Shown: positions 25,833 through 38,167 of the stretch, piece by piece | Layout: every line of letters starts with the position of its first letter | Numbering within the stretch: position 1 is the first letter of the stretch | Assembly: GCA_007693945.1 (NCBI GenBank) | Contig: RECP01000046.1 | Location: 1-62,878, forward strand | DNA length: 62,878 nt | Source: Spirochaetaceae bacterium | Lineage (GTDB): Bacteria > Spirochaetota > Spirochaetia > DSM-27196 > PWMO01 | Direction of reading: 5' to 3' | Notes under the pieces: generated by a model | Databases searched by the model: none | What the model was told of the DNA's origin: nothing | What the model saw: the letters and a program-made list of their open reading frames with translations, nothing else | Position numbers and translations under genes: made by a program

Positions 25833-26676
25833 GGCTATACTGTACCACACTGTGATCGCTTTGCCTGCTGCGCACAGCTGGACTGAATCGCGCGTCTGCC
25901 GAACGGGAGTGCGGCCGCTGCCGCAGTCGTTCTATGCTCGCGACGCGCGACTGGTTGCCCGTGACCTGATCGGTTGTTGCCTGGTGCGCCGCGAGCCGCA
26001 GGTACTGGTGGCGCAGATTGTCGAGACGGAGGCCTATCTGCCCGGCGACCCGGCCTCGCATTCGTTTCGCGGACTGACGGCTCGCAATGCGGTGATGTTC
26101 GGTCCTGCGGGTTACGCCTACGTTTACTTGATCTACGGCAACCACCACTGTCTCAACGTGGTCACCGGAGAACGAGGGCACGGGGCTGCGGTACTGCTGC
26201 GGGCGGCCGTCCCGCTGGCCGGCATCGCCGCGATGGCATGGAATCGCGGACTGACCAAGAACGATACCCGGGATACACACGAGGTCCGTGATGGACGGAA
26301 TACGTCGGTTTACCGCCGGAACAGCGGTACAAGCGAGACCAGGCCGGGGAGCACCGGGTTGTCACAGCGGCAGATGCGGAACCTGTGCAACGGGCCCGGA
26401 AAACTGGCGCAGGCGTTCGGCATCACGCGTGAAGCGCACAACGGCTGCATCCTGTTCGAAGCACGCCGAGCACCGCTGGTACTGAGTGCCAACGTACCGG
26501 CCGGCGGACTGGATCGATCTCTGATGACGGTGGTTCAGGACCGGCGCGTCGGTATTTCGCGCGCGGTTGAGGAGCAATGGCGCTACCTGACACCGGATTC
26601 CGGCTGTGTGTCGCGCAAACCGGGACCGAATGCACGGGACGCAGGAGAACTCCCCGGCGGTGAAAGTCGCACTTGA
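25831..26676 (+). CDS. mpg: DNA-3-methyladenine glycosylase (Mpg/AAG family)
   Basis: This monofunctional glycosylase excises alkylated purines. It carries [20 protein letters not shown], the catalytic block [40 protein letters not shown] and [15 protein letters not shown], all standard for the AAG fold. About 35 residues of unrelated, asparagine/threonine-rich sequence (DTRDTHEV...TRPGSTGL) are inserted before the LCNGPGKL block. The C-terminal tail after YLTPDSG is longer than usual. The ATG at 25831 overlaps the divergent gene; the GTG at 25909 ([12 protein letters not shown]) is an alternative start and gives a more normal N-terminus. Confidence 0.88.
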   Translation: MAILYHTVIALPAAHSWTESRVCRTGVRPLPQSFYARDARLVARDLIGCCLVRREPQVLVAQIVETEAYLPGDPASHSFRGLTARNAVMFGPAGYAYVYLIYGNHHCLNVVTGERGHGAAVLLRAAVPLAGIAAMAWNRGLTKNDTRDTHEVRDGRNTSVYRRNSGTSETRPGSTGLSQRQMRNLCNGPGKLAQAFGITREAHNGCILFEARRAPLVLSANVPAGGLDRSLMTVVQDRRVGISRAVEEQWRYLTPDSGCVSRKPGPNARDAGELPGGESRT

Positions 26677-26686
26677 CGCTTAACGC

Positions 26687-27685
26687 TTAACGCCCGGTCG
26701 TTTGCTGGTCGGTGACTATGATCTCGTAGATGCGCTCGAGGTCTTCCATCGAGAAGTAGTCGATCTGGATGCGGCCGCGTTCATTCGAACCGGCAATGCT
26801 CACTTTGGTACCAAGCGTTTTCAGAAGAACGTCTTCCATGTCGCGCAGTTCAGGTGACTTGGGAGTTGAATCGGGGCGGGCTGCGCCCGCCCGCCTGCCC
26901 GCTGCCGGACGACGGCCGTTGCCGAACTCCTCTTCGGCAGCGGAAGAGCTTCCGGCTGATTCTGACTGGCCATCGCCGGCAAACGACGGACCAAGGAAGG
27001 CGGTTTCAGCGCGGCCGGCATTGATCTCGGAGACAATATACTCGGCTTCGCGCACACTGATGCCGTTTTGGCAGATTGTTTCGAACAGCCGCTGTCTCAA
27101 TGCCGCATCACCAACACTCAGCAGCGCGCGCGCGTGCCCGGCGCTGACGTCACCCGAGATCACCCGCTGCTGCATCGCTTCGGGCAGCTTCAGCAGCCGC
27201 ATCGCGTTGGCTATGGTCGAACGGTTCATGCCCAGACGCCGAGCCAGCTGTTCCTGAGTCAATGCCGTGCTCTCGATCAGTCCGTTATATGCATGCGCCT
27301 GTTCGATAGGGTTCAGATCCTCGCGCTGCAGATTCTCGATCAGCGCGATCTCAAGCTTCTCCTCATCGGTGAAGCTGCGCGGCAATACCGGCACAACGTC
27401 GAGCCCGGCCAATCGCGCCGCACGAAAACGCCGTTCACCGGCGATGATCTCATACATGCCGTCCTCGCGCCGTTCAGCAAGGATCGGCTGGATGACACCC
27501 TTCTCGCGGATGGAATCCGCAAGCTCCTCCAGAGCGGTCTGCGAGAACTGCTTGCGTGGCTGCTGCGGATTTGCAACCAGCTCGTCCACCGGGACCGAAA
27601 CTACCGATGAGAGCATCTGCATCTGCTCCAGATCACGCCCCTGCAGCAGCGCATCAATCCCCTTGCCAAGTCGCCGTTTAGACAC
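26687..27685 (-). CDS. parB: Chromosome-partitioning protein ParB
   Basis: This 332-residue CTP-dependent clamp and DNA-binding protein starts MSKRRLGKGIDALLQG. It has the N-terminal ParB/Srx box (NPQQPRKQFSQTALEELADS, IIAGERRFRAARLAGL), the central HTH (LTQEQLARRLGMNRSTIANA) and the C-terminal dimerisation part (IQIDYFSMEDLERIYEII). A low-complexity linker (SESAGSSSAAEEEFGNGRRP) precedes the C-terminus. The start overlaps the ParA stop by eight bases. Its site parS lies 4 kb away at 31646-31661. Confidence 0.95.
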   Translation of the reverse strand: MSKRRLGKGIDALLQGRDLEQMQMLSSVVSVPVDELVANPQQPRKQFSQTALEELADSIREKGVIQPILAERREDGMYEIIAGERRFRAARLAGLDVVPVLPRSFTDEEKLEIALIENLQREDLNPIEQAHAYNGLIESTALTQEQLARRLGMNRSTIANAMRLLKLPEAMQQRVISGDVSAGHARALLSVGDAALRQRLFETICQNGISVREAEYIVSEINAGRAETAFLGPSFAGDGQSESAGSSSAAEEEFGNGRRPAAGRRAGAARPDSTPKSPELRDMEDVLLKTLGTKVSIAGSNERGRIQIDYFSMEDLERIYEIIVTDQQTTGR

Positions 27686-28433
27686 GGTTCAGTACCTCTT
27701 CTGAGAGTTTGCGGTAACTCTGCGCACCAACGCACTCCGGGTCATACTGGTTGATCGGGATGCCGTGCGAGGGCGCTTCGGACAACCGAACATTACGCGG
27801 AATAATGGTGCGAAAGACGCGCTTACCGAAGTATCCGATGACCTCCTGCACCACGTCCTGCGCCAGGCGGGTTCTCGAATCGTACATGGTGAACAGGATC
27901 CCGAGAATCCCGAGGCGCGGATTGTAACCCGACTGCACCTTGCGAATGCTTTGGAGCAGCTGAGTAAGGCCCTCCATGGCGAAGTACTCGCATTGCAATG
28001 GAATCAACACCGTGTCAGCGGCCACCAACCCGTTGAGCGTCAGGATTCCGAGCGACGGCGGGCAGTCGATAAACAGGTAGTCGAAGTCGTCCTTTACGTC
28101 GGCCAATGCCCGCTTGAGGTACTGCTCGCGCTCAGCTTCCTGAACCAGTTCGACGTTGGCGCCCGTGAGGTTGACGCTCGAAGGTATTATGCTGAGATTG
28201 TCGACGCTCGTACCGCGGATCTCGCTGCTGGCGGCCCGGCCGCCGTTCAGCACTTCGTAGATCCCCGCGCCGTCGGTGGAGACGCCGACGCTGCTGGAGA
28301 GGTTTCCCTGGGGATCGAAGTCGATCAACAGTACACGCCGTCCGGCCTGCGCGATGTAAGCGCCCAGGTTGACTGCGGTGGTCGTCTTGCCGACGCCACC
28401 TTTCTGATTTGCAAATACTACCGAAGTCCCCAT
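27678..28433 (-). CDS. parA: Chromosome-partitioning ATPase ParA (Soj)
   Basis: This 251-residue P-loop ATPase has the deviant Walker A KGGVGKTTTAVN, Walker A' LLIDFDPQGN and Walker B YLFIDCPPSLGILTLN. It works with ParB and parS in origin segregation and replication control. It is the first gene of the parAB operon and has a good promoter upstream. Length is normal for chromosomal Soj. Confidence 0.95.
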   Translation of the reverse strand: MGTSVVFANQKGGVGKTTTAVNLGAYIAQAGRRVLLIDFDPQGNLSSSVGVSTDGAGIYEVLNGGRAASSEIRGTSVDNLSIIPSSVNLTGANVELVQEAEREQYLKRALADVKDDFDYLFIDCPPSLGILTLNGLVAADTVLIPLQCEYFAMEGLTQLLQSIRKVQSGYNPRLGILGILFTMYDSRTRLAQDVVQEVIGYFGKRVFRTIIPRNVRLSEAPSHGIPINQYDPECVGAQSYRKLSEEVLNRV

Positions 28434-28447
28434 CGTTGTCGCCGCTC

Positions 28448-28476
28448 AGTATAGTCAAAAAGCGCGTAGCTGTCAT
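28448..28476 (-). promoter_or_regulatory. Promoter of parAB
   Basis: On the minus strand, ATGACA (28471-28476) is followed after 17 bases by TATACT (28448-28453). The ParA start codon is 15 bases beyond the -10. This is close to the sigma-70 consensus. Confidence 0.6.
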
Positions 28477-28538
28477 GCCGCCGAGCGGCAATGCAGCAAT
28501 TCTGCCCGGCACGGGTCCAACGCTCGGAACTCGGGCCG

Positions 28539-29435
28539 TCAGCGCCGGACCGACTGCTGCTGCGACATGCTGACGCCGGCCAGAACAACCGCCATTCCTG
28601 TCAGAGTCATGGCGGTCACGCGCTCGCCGAGCAATAGAAACGAAAACAGGGCGGTGAACACCGGTACCAGATTAGCGAATGCATTCGCGCGGCTGGCGCC
28701 TACCGCCCGAATTCCAGCGCTCAGAAACAGAAATGACAACGTTGACGGAAAGACCGCCAGGAACAGCAGGTGACCGACGACACGCCCAGCCGGCAGAGCC
28801 GACGGAACCGCTCCGGCCTCGAACAACAGAAACAGCGGCAGTACCAGCACAATTCCGATGACGTTTTGCAATCGCACGATGGTCAACGAATCGTAGCGGT
28901 GCGGAACCGCACGGATGGCAACTGCGTAGCCCGCAGCTGCGAGCACCGCGACAAACAGCAGCGCGATTCCCGATGGCGCGATGTCGGGACGAGCTCGTCC
29001 CTCTATGACGATCAGCGTGACGCCGGCCAGCGATACAAACAGGCCGCATACGTTGAGCCGCGAGAGGCGCTCGCGCAGAATCGGTGCCGCGACCACCGGC
29101 GTCACCACCGGGATTGTCCCGATCACAATCGAAGCCACTGCAGGCGATACCAGGCGCAGCCCGAAGTTCTCAGCCAGGAAGTAGAGCACCGGCTGAAACA
29201 GCGCCACCAGTACAAACCACTTGAGATCGGTACGAGCCACACGCGGTCGGGAGACTCGCAACAGATCGACGAGTGACAGGATCAGTGCCGAGATTGAAAT
29301 ACGCACCAGCAGAATCCCGATCGGGCCCAGCACATCGAGTACGATCTTTGTCGATATGAACGACATGCCATAGAAGACCATAGCTGTCACAAGGAGCACG
29401 TAGGTACGGCAGCGAGAGGTCTGGATGCTGGACAT
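28539..29435 (-). CDS. EamA/DMT-family transporter
   Basis: This protein of about 298 residues has ten hydrophobic segments in two EamA repeats (LLVTAMVFYGMSFISTKIVL, LVALFQPVLYFLAENFGLRL, SPAVASIVIGTIPVVTPVV; later HLLFLAVFPSTLSFLFLSAG and ANAFANLVPVFTALFSFLLL). The family exports metabolites or amino acids; the substrate is unknown. The start is likely the ATG at 29435 (MSSIQTSRC), although the frame is open to 29453. Confidence 0.85.
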   Translation of the reverse strand: MSSIQTSRCRTYVLLVTAMVFYGMSFISTKIVLDVLGPIGILLVRISISALILSLVDLLRVSRPRVARTDLKWFVLVALFQPVLYFLAENFGLRLVSPAVASIVIGTIPVVTPVVAAPILRERLSRLNVCGLFVSLAGVTLIVIEGRARPDIAPSGIALLFVAVLAAAGYAVAIRAVPHRYDSLTIVRLQNVIGIVLVLPLFLLFEAGAVPSALPAGRVVGHLLFLAVFPSTLSFLFLSAGIRAVGASRANAFANLVPVFTALFSFLLLGERVTAMTLTGMAVVLAGVSMSQQQSVRR

Positions 29436-29609
29436 AGCAGCGGATTCTATCACGCCGCAACGACAGAAGAAAGCACTTCAGATATTCAGGCTTTGCGACG
29501 AAACTAGCATGGAGGGTAGGTATTCTTGAAAATTCTACAGAATCTGTTAGATTAGAGTGCGGAGCCTGTCAGGTTGAGCAGAATGTTGGATAGTAGCAGG
29601 ATCGTTTGA

Positions 29610-30692
29610 ATGCAGAAGAAGGCTTCCCGCGTCGTGACGGAAGAAAGCCAATCCGTCCGATCCTTCATTGCCAGTCTCCCCAAAACCGAGATTCATCTCC
29701 ATATCGAAGGGCTGGTCAGCGTCGACTCGATCTGGTCGTTGATCCAGAAGCACAAGCTCGACATCGGTATCCGCTCCAGGCGCGAACTCAAGAAACGTTT
29801 CCAGGTTACCAGCCTGACCGAGTTTATCGATCTCTTCATAAACATCATCCAGGCGTGCCTCCGCAGTGAGGAAGATCTCACGTATCTGATCGATGATACG
29901 CGCACCTACCTGACGCGCAACAACATCCGCTACGCTGAGATCTTCTTTGCACCAACCAAGCTGATCAAGAACGGTCTCGACTTCGATCGAATCATCAGTA
30001 TCCTGGATACGGGCGCCGACCAGCTGCGCGGTGAAGGGCTCGACGTTCGCTACATCGTTGACGTCTCCCGCGGATTCGGGCTCGAGAACGCAATGCGCAA
30101 CCTCGAGCTCACCCTGGCGCACCCAACTGAGAACATCATCGGCCTCGGTCTGGGAGGCGCCGAACAAAGCGGGCCGGCAAGAGAATACGAGCCGGTCTTC
30201 CAGAAGGCCAGAGCGGCCGGTCTCAAGGTAGTGGCGCACGCCGGTGAAGATGTGGGGCCTGAATCAATCTGGGATACTGTCGACATTCTGGGTGCCCAGC
30301 GCATCGGACACGGCATCAGTGCCATCCAGGACCGCAAGCTGATGGACCACCTCAAGGAGCGTGGTATCCCGCTGGAGATATGCCCCACCAGTAACCTGTT
30401 CACGCGGAAGTACGCCACGTCGCTTCGGGAGCACCCCATTCGCGCTTTCTTTGATCACGGCATGTACGTCACGGTCAACACCGACGATCCGACCCTGTTT
30501 GGCGTGGAACTGAACGAAGAGTACACGGGTCTGCTGGAAGCCGGCATCTTCACCCTGCCCGAGCTGCTACAGATCCTCAAGAACGGCGTGTTTGCCACCT
30601 TTCTCAGTGATCAGCGCAAAACCGAAATCTGGGCCGAGATTGAATCCACCATCAGAGCCAGCGATTTCGCCGACGCCGCTCCGCAAACCTGA
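29610..30692 (+). CDS. add: Adenosine deaminase
   Basis: This 360-residue zinc amidohydrolase converts adenosine to inosine in purine salvage. Metal and catalytic motifs are in the right order: LPKTEIHLHIEGLVS (first His pair), VVAHAGEDVGPESIWD (His and catalytic Glu), RIGHGISAIQD (His) and VNTDDPTLFGVEL (Asp pair). The family arginine, serine and proline positions are kept in EICPTSN. The ATG at 29610 has AGG upstream at a weak distance. It is divergent from the EamA transporter and has no other purine gene beside it. Confidence 0.9.
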   Translation: MQKKASRVVTEESQSVRSFIASLPKTEIHLHIEGLVSVDSIWSLIQKHKLDIGIRSRRELKKRFQVTSLTEFIDLFINIIQACLRSEEDLTYLIDDTRTYLTRNNIRYAEIFFAPTKLIKNGLDFDRIISILDTGADQLRGEGLDVRYIVDVSRGFGLENAMRNLELTLAHPTENIIGLGLGGAEQSGPAREYEPVFQKARAAGLKVVAHAGEDVGPESIWDTVDILGAQRIGHGISAIQDRKLMDHLKERGIPLEICPTSNLFTRKYATSLREHPIRAFFDHGMYVTVNTDDPTLFGVELNEEYTGLLEAGIFTLPELLQILKNGVFATFLSDQRKTEIWAEIESTIRASDFADAAPQT

Positions 30693-30748
30693 CCGATCCG
30701 TCAACCCGAGCCGTCCGACAGCCCGAACCGTTTACACGTCACATCGAG

Positions 30749-31390
30749 TTATTCTGAAACGACTACAACGCTAACTGTGCCGCGCGAAACATCGCGTACG
30801 GCCAACCGCAACGCCTCGAGTCCCGAAAACGGAACCGATGCACTGAGACTGACTTCCGCACCAAACTGCTCATCCATGATCGTTGCGCCCCCAGCGCTCA
30901 GCGCCCGCCTTACGCCCTGATAGGCCTCGTACCTCACCACCAGCCGGATAGCGGATCTTTCCACCAATGGCTCCGTGTGCGCCGCCTGCAGGACGGCCCG
31001 TGCCGCATCGGCGTATGCCCGCACCAGCCCGCCCGTCCCCAGCCTGGTCCCGCCGAAGTAGCGGACAATGGTCAGCACCACGTTTGTCAACGCACTGCTT
31101 CTGAGTATCTCAAGCGCCGGGCGCCCCGCTGTTCCCTTCGGCTCGCCGTCATCGCTGGTGCTGTACTGCAGACTGTTGATGCTGGTGCCGACGACCGCGG
31201 CGTGTACCACATGCGAGGCGGCCGGGTGCTCGGCCCGACACCGCTCAACGTGTACGCGTATCTCCGCCAGCGACTCGAGAGACACAAGCTGTGCGATAAA
31301 GCGCGAATTCCGCGCTGCAGTTTCAGCACGCACGGCACAGCGTAGAATGTGCAACGAAAGTTGGTTGTCAGGACGCACATCGATCTGCAT
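30749..31390 (-). CDS. IMPACT/YigZ family protein
   Basis: This protein of about 213 residues has the conserved signature STSDDGEPKGTAGRPALEIL and VRYFGGTRLGTGGLVRAYAD in the first domain. A C-terminal DUF1949-like beta domain (AIRLVVRYEAYQGVRRALSA) follows. Members in eukaryotes act on translation control through GCN1; in bacteria the role is unclear. The ATG at 31390 (MQIDVRPDNQL) is preferred; a GTG at 31426 is in frame. It overlaps nothing and is transcribed toward adenosine deaminase. Confidence 0.87.
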   Translation of the reverse strand: MQIDVRPDNQLSLHILRCAVRAETAARNSRFIAQLVSLESLAEIRVHVERCRAEHPAASHVVHAAVVGTSINSLQYSTSDDGEPKGTAGRPALEILRSSALTNVVLTIVRYFGGTRLGTGGLVRAYADAARAVLQAAHTEPLVERSAIRLVVRYEAYQGVRRALSAGGATIMDEQFGAEVSLSASVPFSGLEALRLAVRDVSRGTVSVVVVSE

Positions 31391-31951
31391 CGCCTCAGCC
31401 TGGAGTAGCGTAGCTCGAGACGACACTGCGTGTCATCCCACAATGAGCCTGCGGGCGATCAGCCGCAGCTTCGGATGCTCGGTTGGCAGCGTGCTGAACC
31501 GCATCGCGCGGCTTTCTCGCCAGGCAGCCTCCGGCATACCAAGTTGAGCAACGCTGCGGTAAGTATTCCAAAGTACGCCATCGCGTGACCGGCTTCCACC
31601 AGCTGCCTGAGCAGCCGTTCACAAGGTTCGTAACAGTTCGGACTGTGTTTCACGTGAAACATGCCAAGAACGTAGCGGGGGCTGGGGTCGTCGCTCCCGA
31701 ATCAGCCCACTGAACGCCGCCGCAAGCCCGTACGACGAGCCCGCGAATTGCCGCCGTGGCGCTACTCGCTCAAAACGCGAACTGCTGGACCTCAGAGTCT
31801 CATCGTTCGTCGCGGCAAAGGGCCCTTCGAAAAAACGGCCTCAGAGTCTTCTTCGCCCTGCAGTTCTCCTTACCCCGCCCGAAGCTTTCCCGGCCCCGAA
31901 GCGTTTCCGGCATTGAAGCCAGGCCGGTCACGGTACGGGTGGTTCTGCGGG
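31391..31951. other. Intergenic region between the IMPACT gene and gyrA, carrying parS
   Basis: No gene is supported here. The short frame at 31459-31662 begins inside parS (MFHVKH) and has no family similarity. The direct repeat CCTCAGAGTCT occurs at 31790-31800 and 31839-31849. No structural RNA motif was recognised. Confidence 0.5.
31646..31661. promoter_or_regulatory. parS centromere site
   Basis: The perfect 16-base palindrome TGTTTCACGTGAAACA is identical to the conserved bacterial parS. ParB encoded 4 kb away should load here. It lies about 6.5 kb from the dnaA-dnaN oriC, the normal distance range. Confidence 0.95.
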
Positions 31952-34414
31952 TTAACCGGCGTTGACGGCGTCGTCGCCGTCGTCACCGTTTTCGGCGCGG
32001 CCGATGCCGACGACATAGTCCGGACGCTCGATGTTGACAACCCGCACCCCCATCGCGCCGCGCGATTGCATCGAAATCTGCTCGACTTTCAGCTTGACGG
32101 TGCTGCCCTGCGAGGTGATGACCACCACATCGTCGGAATCGCAGATCGGCACCACGCCTACCAGCTCACCGGTTCGCTCAGCAAGTGAGTAGGCAATCTG
32201 ACCCCGCGTACCGCGCCCGTGCGGATTGAATTCGTCAAAGCGCGTTCGCTTGCCGAAACCGTACTCGGTAACCAGCAACAGATGCTCGTCCTCCGTGACC
32301 GCTACTACCCCGGCGAGCTCGTCGGCATCGGCCAGACGAATGCCCTGCACACCGCGGGTAGCGCGACCCATGACACGTACGCTGTTTTCATCGATACGCA
32401 GACCGCTGCCGCGGCGAGTAACAAGCATGACATCGCCGTTTCCGTCAGTCAGCAGAGCTTTGATCAGCCGATCATTCTCGTCAAGCTTGATGGCTGCTAT
32501 TCCGCGCGTCCTGGCGTTACTGAACTCCGACAGGCGTGTCTTCTTGACGACACCACGGGCCGTTCCCATGAACAGGTACTTGTGAGGCGAGAACTCGCTA
32601 AAGCGTACCACCGCAGTAATCTCCTCGTTGGCCGAAATCGACAGTATTCCGCGCACATGGTGTCCGCGCGCAGCGCGCGACGCCTCGGGGATCTCATGAA
32701 CTTTCAGCCAGTACGCCTTGCCTTCGCTGGTAGCAAACAGAATGTAGTCGTGAGTTGATCCGATGAACAGGTGCTGGATGAAATCGTCGTCCATCAGGTT
32801 ACTCGACGAAGAGCCCTTTCCACCACGGCCCTGCAGGCGATACGCGCTGAGCGGCACGCGTTTCATGTAGCCGCGGTGCGAAATGAGCACCACCATGTCC
32901 TCTTTCTGGATCAGATCCTCAATATCGATCGCTTCGATCTCGTCGGCTACGATCTCGGTTCGTCTTTGATCTCCGTGTTTACCGGCAATCTCAAGCGTCT
33001 CGCTCTTCACCACGCCCAGAATTTTTGATTCGCTGGCCAACAGAGCCTTCAGCTCGGCGATCAGGACCCGCACTTCGGCCAGTTCATCGACGATCTTCCG
33101 TGTCTCGAGACTGGTCAGTTTCTGCAGTCTCATGTCAAGAATCGCCTGGGACTGGATCTGCGAAAGGGCAAATCTGTGTATCAGCGCTTCACGCGCGGTC
33201 TCGACGTCGGCGGACTCCTTGATGGTCTTTATCACTTCGTCTATGTTGTCCAGCGCGATCTTGAGGCCTTCGAGGATGTGCTCCCGCTCCTCGGCTTTGC
33301 GCAGATCGAAGCGCGTACGTCGGATAATCACCTGGCGGCGATGCGCAACGAAGTGTTCGATGGTATCCTTCAGCGGCAGTAGCCTCGGTCTGCCTTCTAC
33401 CAGCGCCAGGGCGTTGACGTTGAAGTTGACCTGCAGCTGGGTATGCGTGAACAGCTGGTTGAGAATGATCTTGGGACTTACGCCCTTCTTGAGCTCGATC
33501 ACAATCCGCATACCGCTGCGATCAGACTCATCACGCAAATCGCTGATTCCGTCGATCTTGCGGTCGCGAACGAGATCGGCGATCCGCGTGATCAGCGTGA
33601 CTTTGTTCACCAGATATGGAATCTCGTGAATCAGGATCACGTCCTTGCCCGACTTGCTCGACTCAATTGAGAAGCGTGCGCGAACCACGATACGCCCGCG
33701 GCCGGTCTCGAAAGCATCGCGGATGCCGCGATGGCCGTAGATGATCCCGCCGGTGGGGAAATCGGGGCCCGAGATATACTGCATCAACTCGCCGAGGGAG
33801 ATATCAGGATTGTCGATTACCGCCGCTATCGCGTCGGCCACTTCGTTCAGATTGTGCGGTGCCATGGTAGTCGCCATGCCTACCGCAATACCGGTAGCAC
33901 CATTGGCCAGCAGAAAGGGGAACGCCGCAGGCAACACCGAAGGCTCTTCCATCGAATCGTCGTAGTTGGGGACGAAATCGACGGTTTCCTTCTTGATGTC
34001 GCGCAGCATTTCCTCAGACTCGCGTGTCATGCGGGCCTCGGTGTAGCGCATGGCCGCCGGTGGATCGCCGTCAACTGAGCCAAAGTTTCCCTGGCCGTCC
34101 ACCATACGGTAGCGCATGCTGAAGCCCTGCGCCAGACGCACCAGCGCATCGTAGATGCTCTGGTCACCGTGAGGGTGGTACTTGCCGAGCACGTCGCCAA
34201 CGATGCGTCCTGCTTTCTTGAAGGGGCGATCCGAACGCAGACCCATGTCGCTCATGGCGTAGAGAATACGGCGGTGCACGGGCTTCAAGCCGTCGCGCAC
34301 ATCGGGTAGCGCACGACTGACAATGACCGACATCGCGTAGTTCAAATAGGATGTCTTGACTTCGTCTTCTATAGCAATCGGGATTACCCGACCCTGTTTG
34401 TCCTGGTCAGCCAT
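31952..34414 (-). CDS. gyrA: DNA gyrase subunit A
   Basis: This 820-residue breakage-reunion subunit starts [20 protein letters not shown]. The active-site tyrosine is Tyr124 in [10 protein letters not shown]. The quinolone region reads [13 protein letters not shown], so Gln85 takes the place of E. coli Ser83, while Asp89 (E. coli 87) is kept. The C-terminal beta-pinwheel carries the GyrA box (QGRGGKG) needed for DNA wrapping. The acidic tail [12 protein letters not shown] is short. It lies 111 bases downstream of gyrB in the same operon. Confidence 0.97.
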   Translation of the reverse strand: MADQDKQGRVIPIAIEDEVKTSYLNYAMSVIVSRALPDVRDGLKPVHRRILYAMSDMGLRSDRPFKKAGRIVGDVLGKYHPHGDQSIYDALVRLAQGFSMRYRMVDGQGNFGSVDGDPPAAMRYTEARMTRESEEMLRDIKKETVDFVPNYDDSMEEPSVLPAAFPFLLANGATGIAVGMATTMAPHNLNEVADAIAAVIDNPDISLGELMQYISGPDFPTGGIIYGHRGIRDAFETGRGRIVVRARFSIESSKSGKDVILIHEIPYLVNKVTLITRIADLVRDRKIDGISDLRDESDRSGMRIVIELKKGVSPKIILNQLFTHTQLQVNFNVNALALVEGRPRLLPLKDTIEHFVAHRRQVIIRRTRFDLRKAEEREHILEGLKIALDNIDEVIKTIKESADVETAREALIHRFALSQIQSQAILDMRLQKLTSLETRKIVDELAEVRVLIAELKALLASESKILGVVKSETLEIAGKHGDQRRTEIVADEIEAIDIEDLIQKEDMVVLISHRGYMKRVPLSAYRLQGRGGKGSSSSNLMDDDFIQHLFIGSTHDYILFATSEGKAYWLKVHEIPEASRAARGHHVRGILSISANEEITAVVRFSEFSPHKYLFMGTARGVVKKTRLSEFSNARTRGIAAIKLDENDRLIKALLTDGNGDVMLVTRRGSGLRIDENSVRVMGRATRGVQGIRLADADELAGVVAVTEDEHLLLVTEYGFGKRTRFDEFNPHGRGTRGQIAYSLAERTGELVGVVPICDSDDVVVITSQGSTVKLKVEQISMQSRGAMGVRVVNIERPDYVVGIGRAENGDDGDDAVNAG

Positions 34415-34525
34415 ACAATTCTCCGTTCAGCACATGCGGCAGCGTGTCGGGCTCTTGCCCGCTCGGCTCAGCCCGGCTCAGACCACCGGACGTTGCAGCC
34501 CGGCGCCCCGATACGGGGTTTGCGT

Positions 34526-36731
<2,206 letters not shown>

Positions 36732-36781
36732 CGTTGCTTGCCGCCAGGCTCAGCGGCCGTGGTTTTTGGTGAGGGAGAGAG

Positions 36782-38167
36782 ATGGAAGCGGGATCGTGGG
36801 ATTACAGCCTCTTCTGGAACGAGGCGATGAAGCAGATAGAAGAAGAGATCTCAGAGCAGGAGTTTGCCATGTGGTTCAACCGCATGGCCTATTCGCATGC
36901 TGCCGAAACGCAGATTTTCGTGGCGGTACCTTCGTCCTTCTATCGCGACCAGGTAAAACAGCGCTATCTCGGGCTGATCGAACAGAAGCTGCAGGATCTA
37001 TCGGGTACCAGCCTGACACTGGAGTTCGACATCAACCGCTCGGATCCAACTGCCGTAGGCGTGGCAACGACGGCACGATCCAGTGAGGCAAACCCAGAGG
37101 TTCGCAATAAGAAGCGACCTCGCACGCCGCATCCGGTGCTTCGCGAAGAGTACACCTTCGAGAACTTCGTCATCGGTCATAACAACTCGTTTGCCGCCAA
37201 CGCTGCCATGGCAATTGCGCGCAACCCCGGAACCGGCTATAACCCGTGCCTTATTTACGGCGGCGTCGGGCTGGGCAAGACGCACCTGATCCAGTCGATC
37301 GGCAATTCGGTTTACCAGGAATACGACAACCTGAAGATCGTCTACGTAACCATGGAGAGTTTTACCAACGACTTCATCCAGTCAATCCGCGAAAAGAAGA
37401 CACAGGCCTTCAAGAACAAGTATCGCTATGCCGATGTGCTGCTGATCGATGACATTCACTTCCTGCAGAAGAAACCCGAAACACAGGAAGAGCTGTTTCA
37501 CACCTTCAACGCGCTCTACGACTCCAACAAACAGATGGTCTTCACCTGTGACCGCCCGGTGTCCGAGATCCGCGACCTTACCGACCGTCTGCGCAGCCGT
37601 TTTGAACGCGGGCTCAACGTGGATTTGCAGCCGCCTTCGTTCGAGACGCGCTTCGCGATCCTCAACAAAAAGATCGAGCGCTCCAGCCTCACTATCCCGC
37701 AGGAAGTAATCGAGCTGATCTGCAACAACGTCACCACCAACGTGCGCGATCTCGAAGCGGCACTGACCAAACTTATCGCCTACGCCGACCTGGTAGACAA
37801 AGACATCACGCTAGAGGTAGCCAAGCACCAGCTCAAGGACTTCTTTGCCAGTCCCAAACAGAACAACGTTACCATGGACGTCATTCAGCGCACGGTGGCC
37901 GACTACTTCAACCTCTCAAGTCAGGACATGAAGGGCAAGAAACGCACAAAAGTCATCGCATTCCCGCGTCAGATTGCAATGTACATCGCGCGTGAGATGA
38001 CCGAGTATTCAACGACGGAGGTCGGACTGGAATTCGGCGGTCGTGATCACACTACCGTAATGCATGCCTGCCAGCGAATAGAAAACCGCATGCGTACTGA
38101 CCCGACGCTTGAACCAACGCTCCAGTTTCTGATCCGGCAGATCAAGGAGCAGAGCACAAAATCGTGA
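36782..38167 (+). CDS. dnaA: Chromosomal replication initiator DnaA
   Basis: This 461-residue AAA+ initiator has an N-terminal domain I (residues 1-90, W-x-x-A and FAMWFNRM), a short linker and the AAA+ domain with Walker A YGGVGLGKTHL, Walker B VLLIDDIHFL and sensor motifs (DRLRSRFERGL). Domain IV has the DnaA signature EFGGRDHTTVMHACQRI. It binds the boxes in the dnaA-dnaN gap (38168-38384) and opens the origin there. It heads the dnaA-dnaN-recF-DUF721 block and is divergent from gyrB-gyrA. Confidence 0.97.
   Translation: MEAGSWDYSLFWNEAMKQIEEEISEQEFAMWFNRMAYSHAAETQIFVAVPSSFYRDQVKQRYLGLIEQKLQDLSGTSLTLEFDINRSDPTAVGVATTARSSEANPEVRNKKRPRTPHPVLREEYTFENFVIGHNNSFAANAAMAIARNPGTGYNPCLIYGGVGLGKTHLIQSIGNSVYQEYDNLKIVYVTMESFTNDFIQSIREKKTQAFKNKYRYADVLLIDDIHFLQKKPETQEELFHTFNALYDSNKQMVFTCDRPVSEIRDLTDRLRSRFERGLNVDLQPPSFETRFAILNKKIERSSLTIPQEVIELICNNVTTNVRDLEAALTKLIAYADLVDKDITLEVAKHQLKDFFASPKQNNVTMDVIQRTVADYFNLSSQDMKGKKRTKVIAFPRQIAMYIAREMTEYSTTEVGLEFGGRDHTTVMHACQRIENRMRTDPTLEPTLQFLIRQIKEQSTKS

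Noticed and set aside
29547..30239. A 230-residue minus-strand frame across adenosine deaminase.
   Set aside because: Antisense to a strongly conserved gene; typical of GC-rich shadow frames.
31459..31662. Short frame beginning MFHVKH upstream of gyrA.
   Set aside because: The first residues come from the parS palindrome itself, and the rest resembles no RsmG or other protein.
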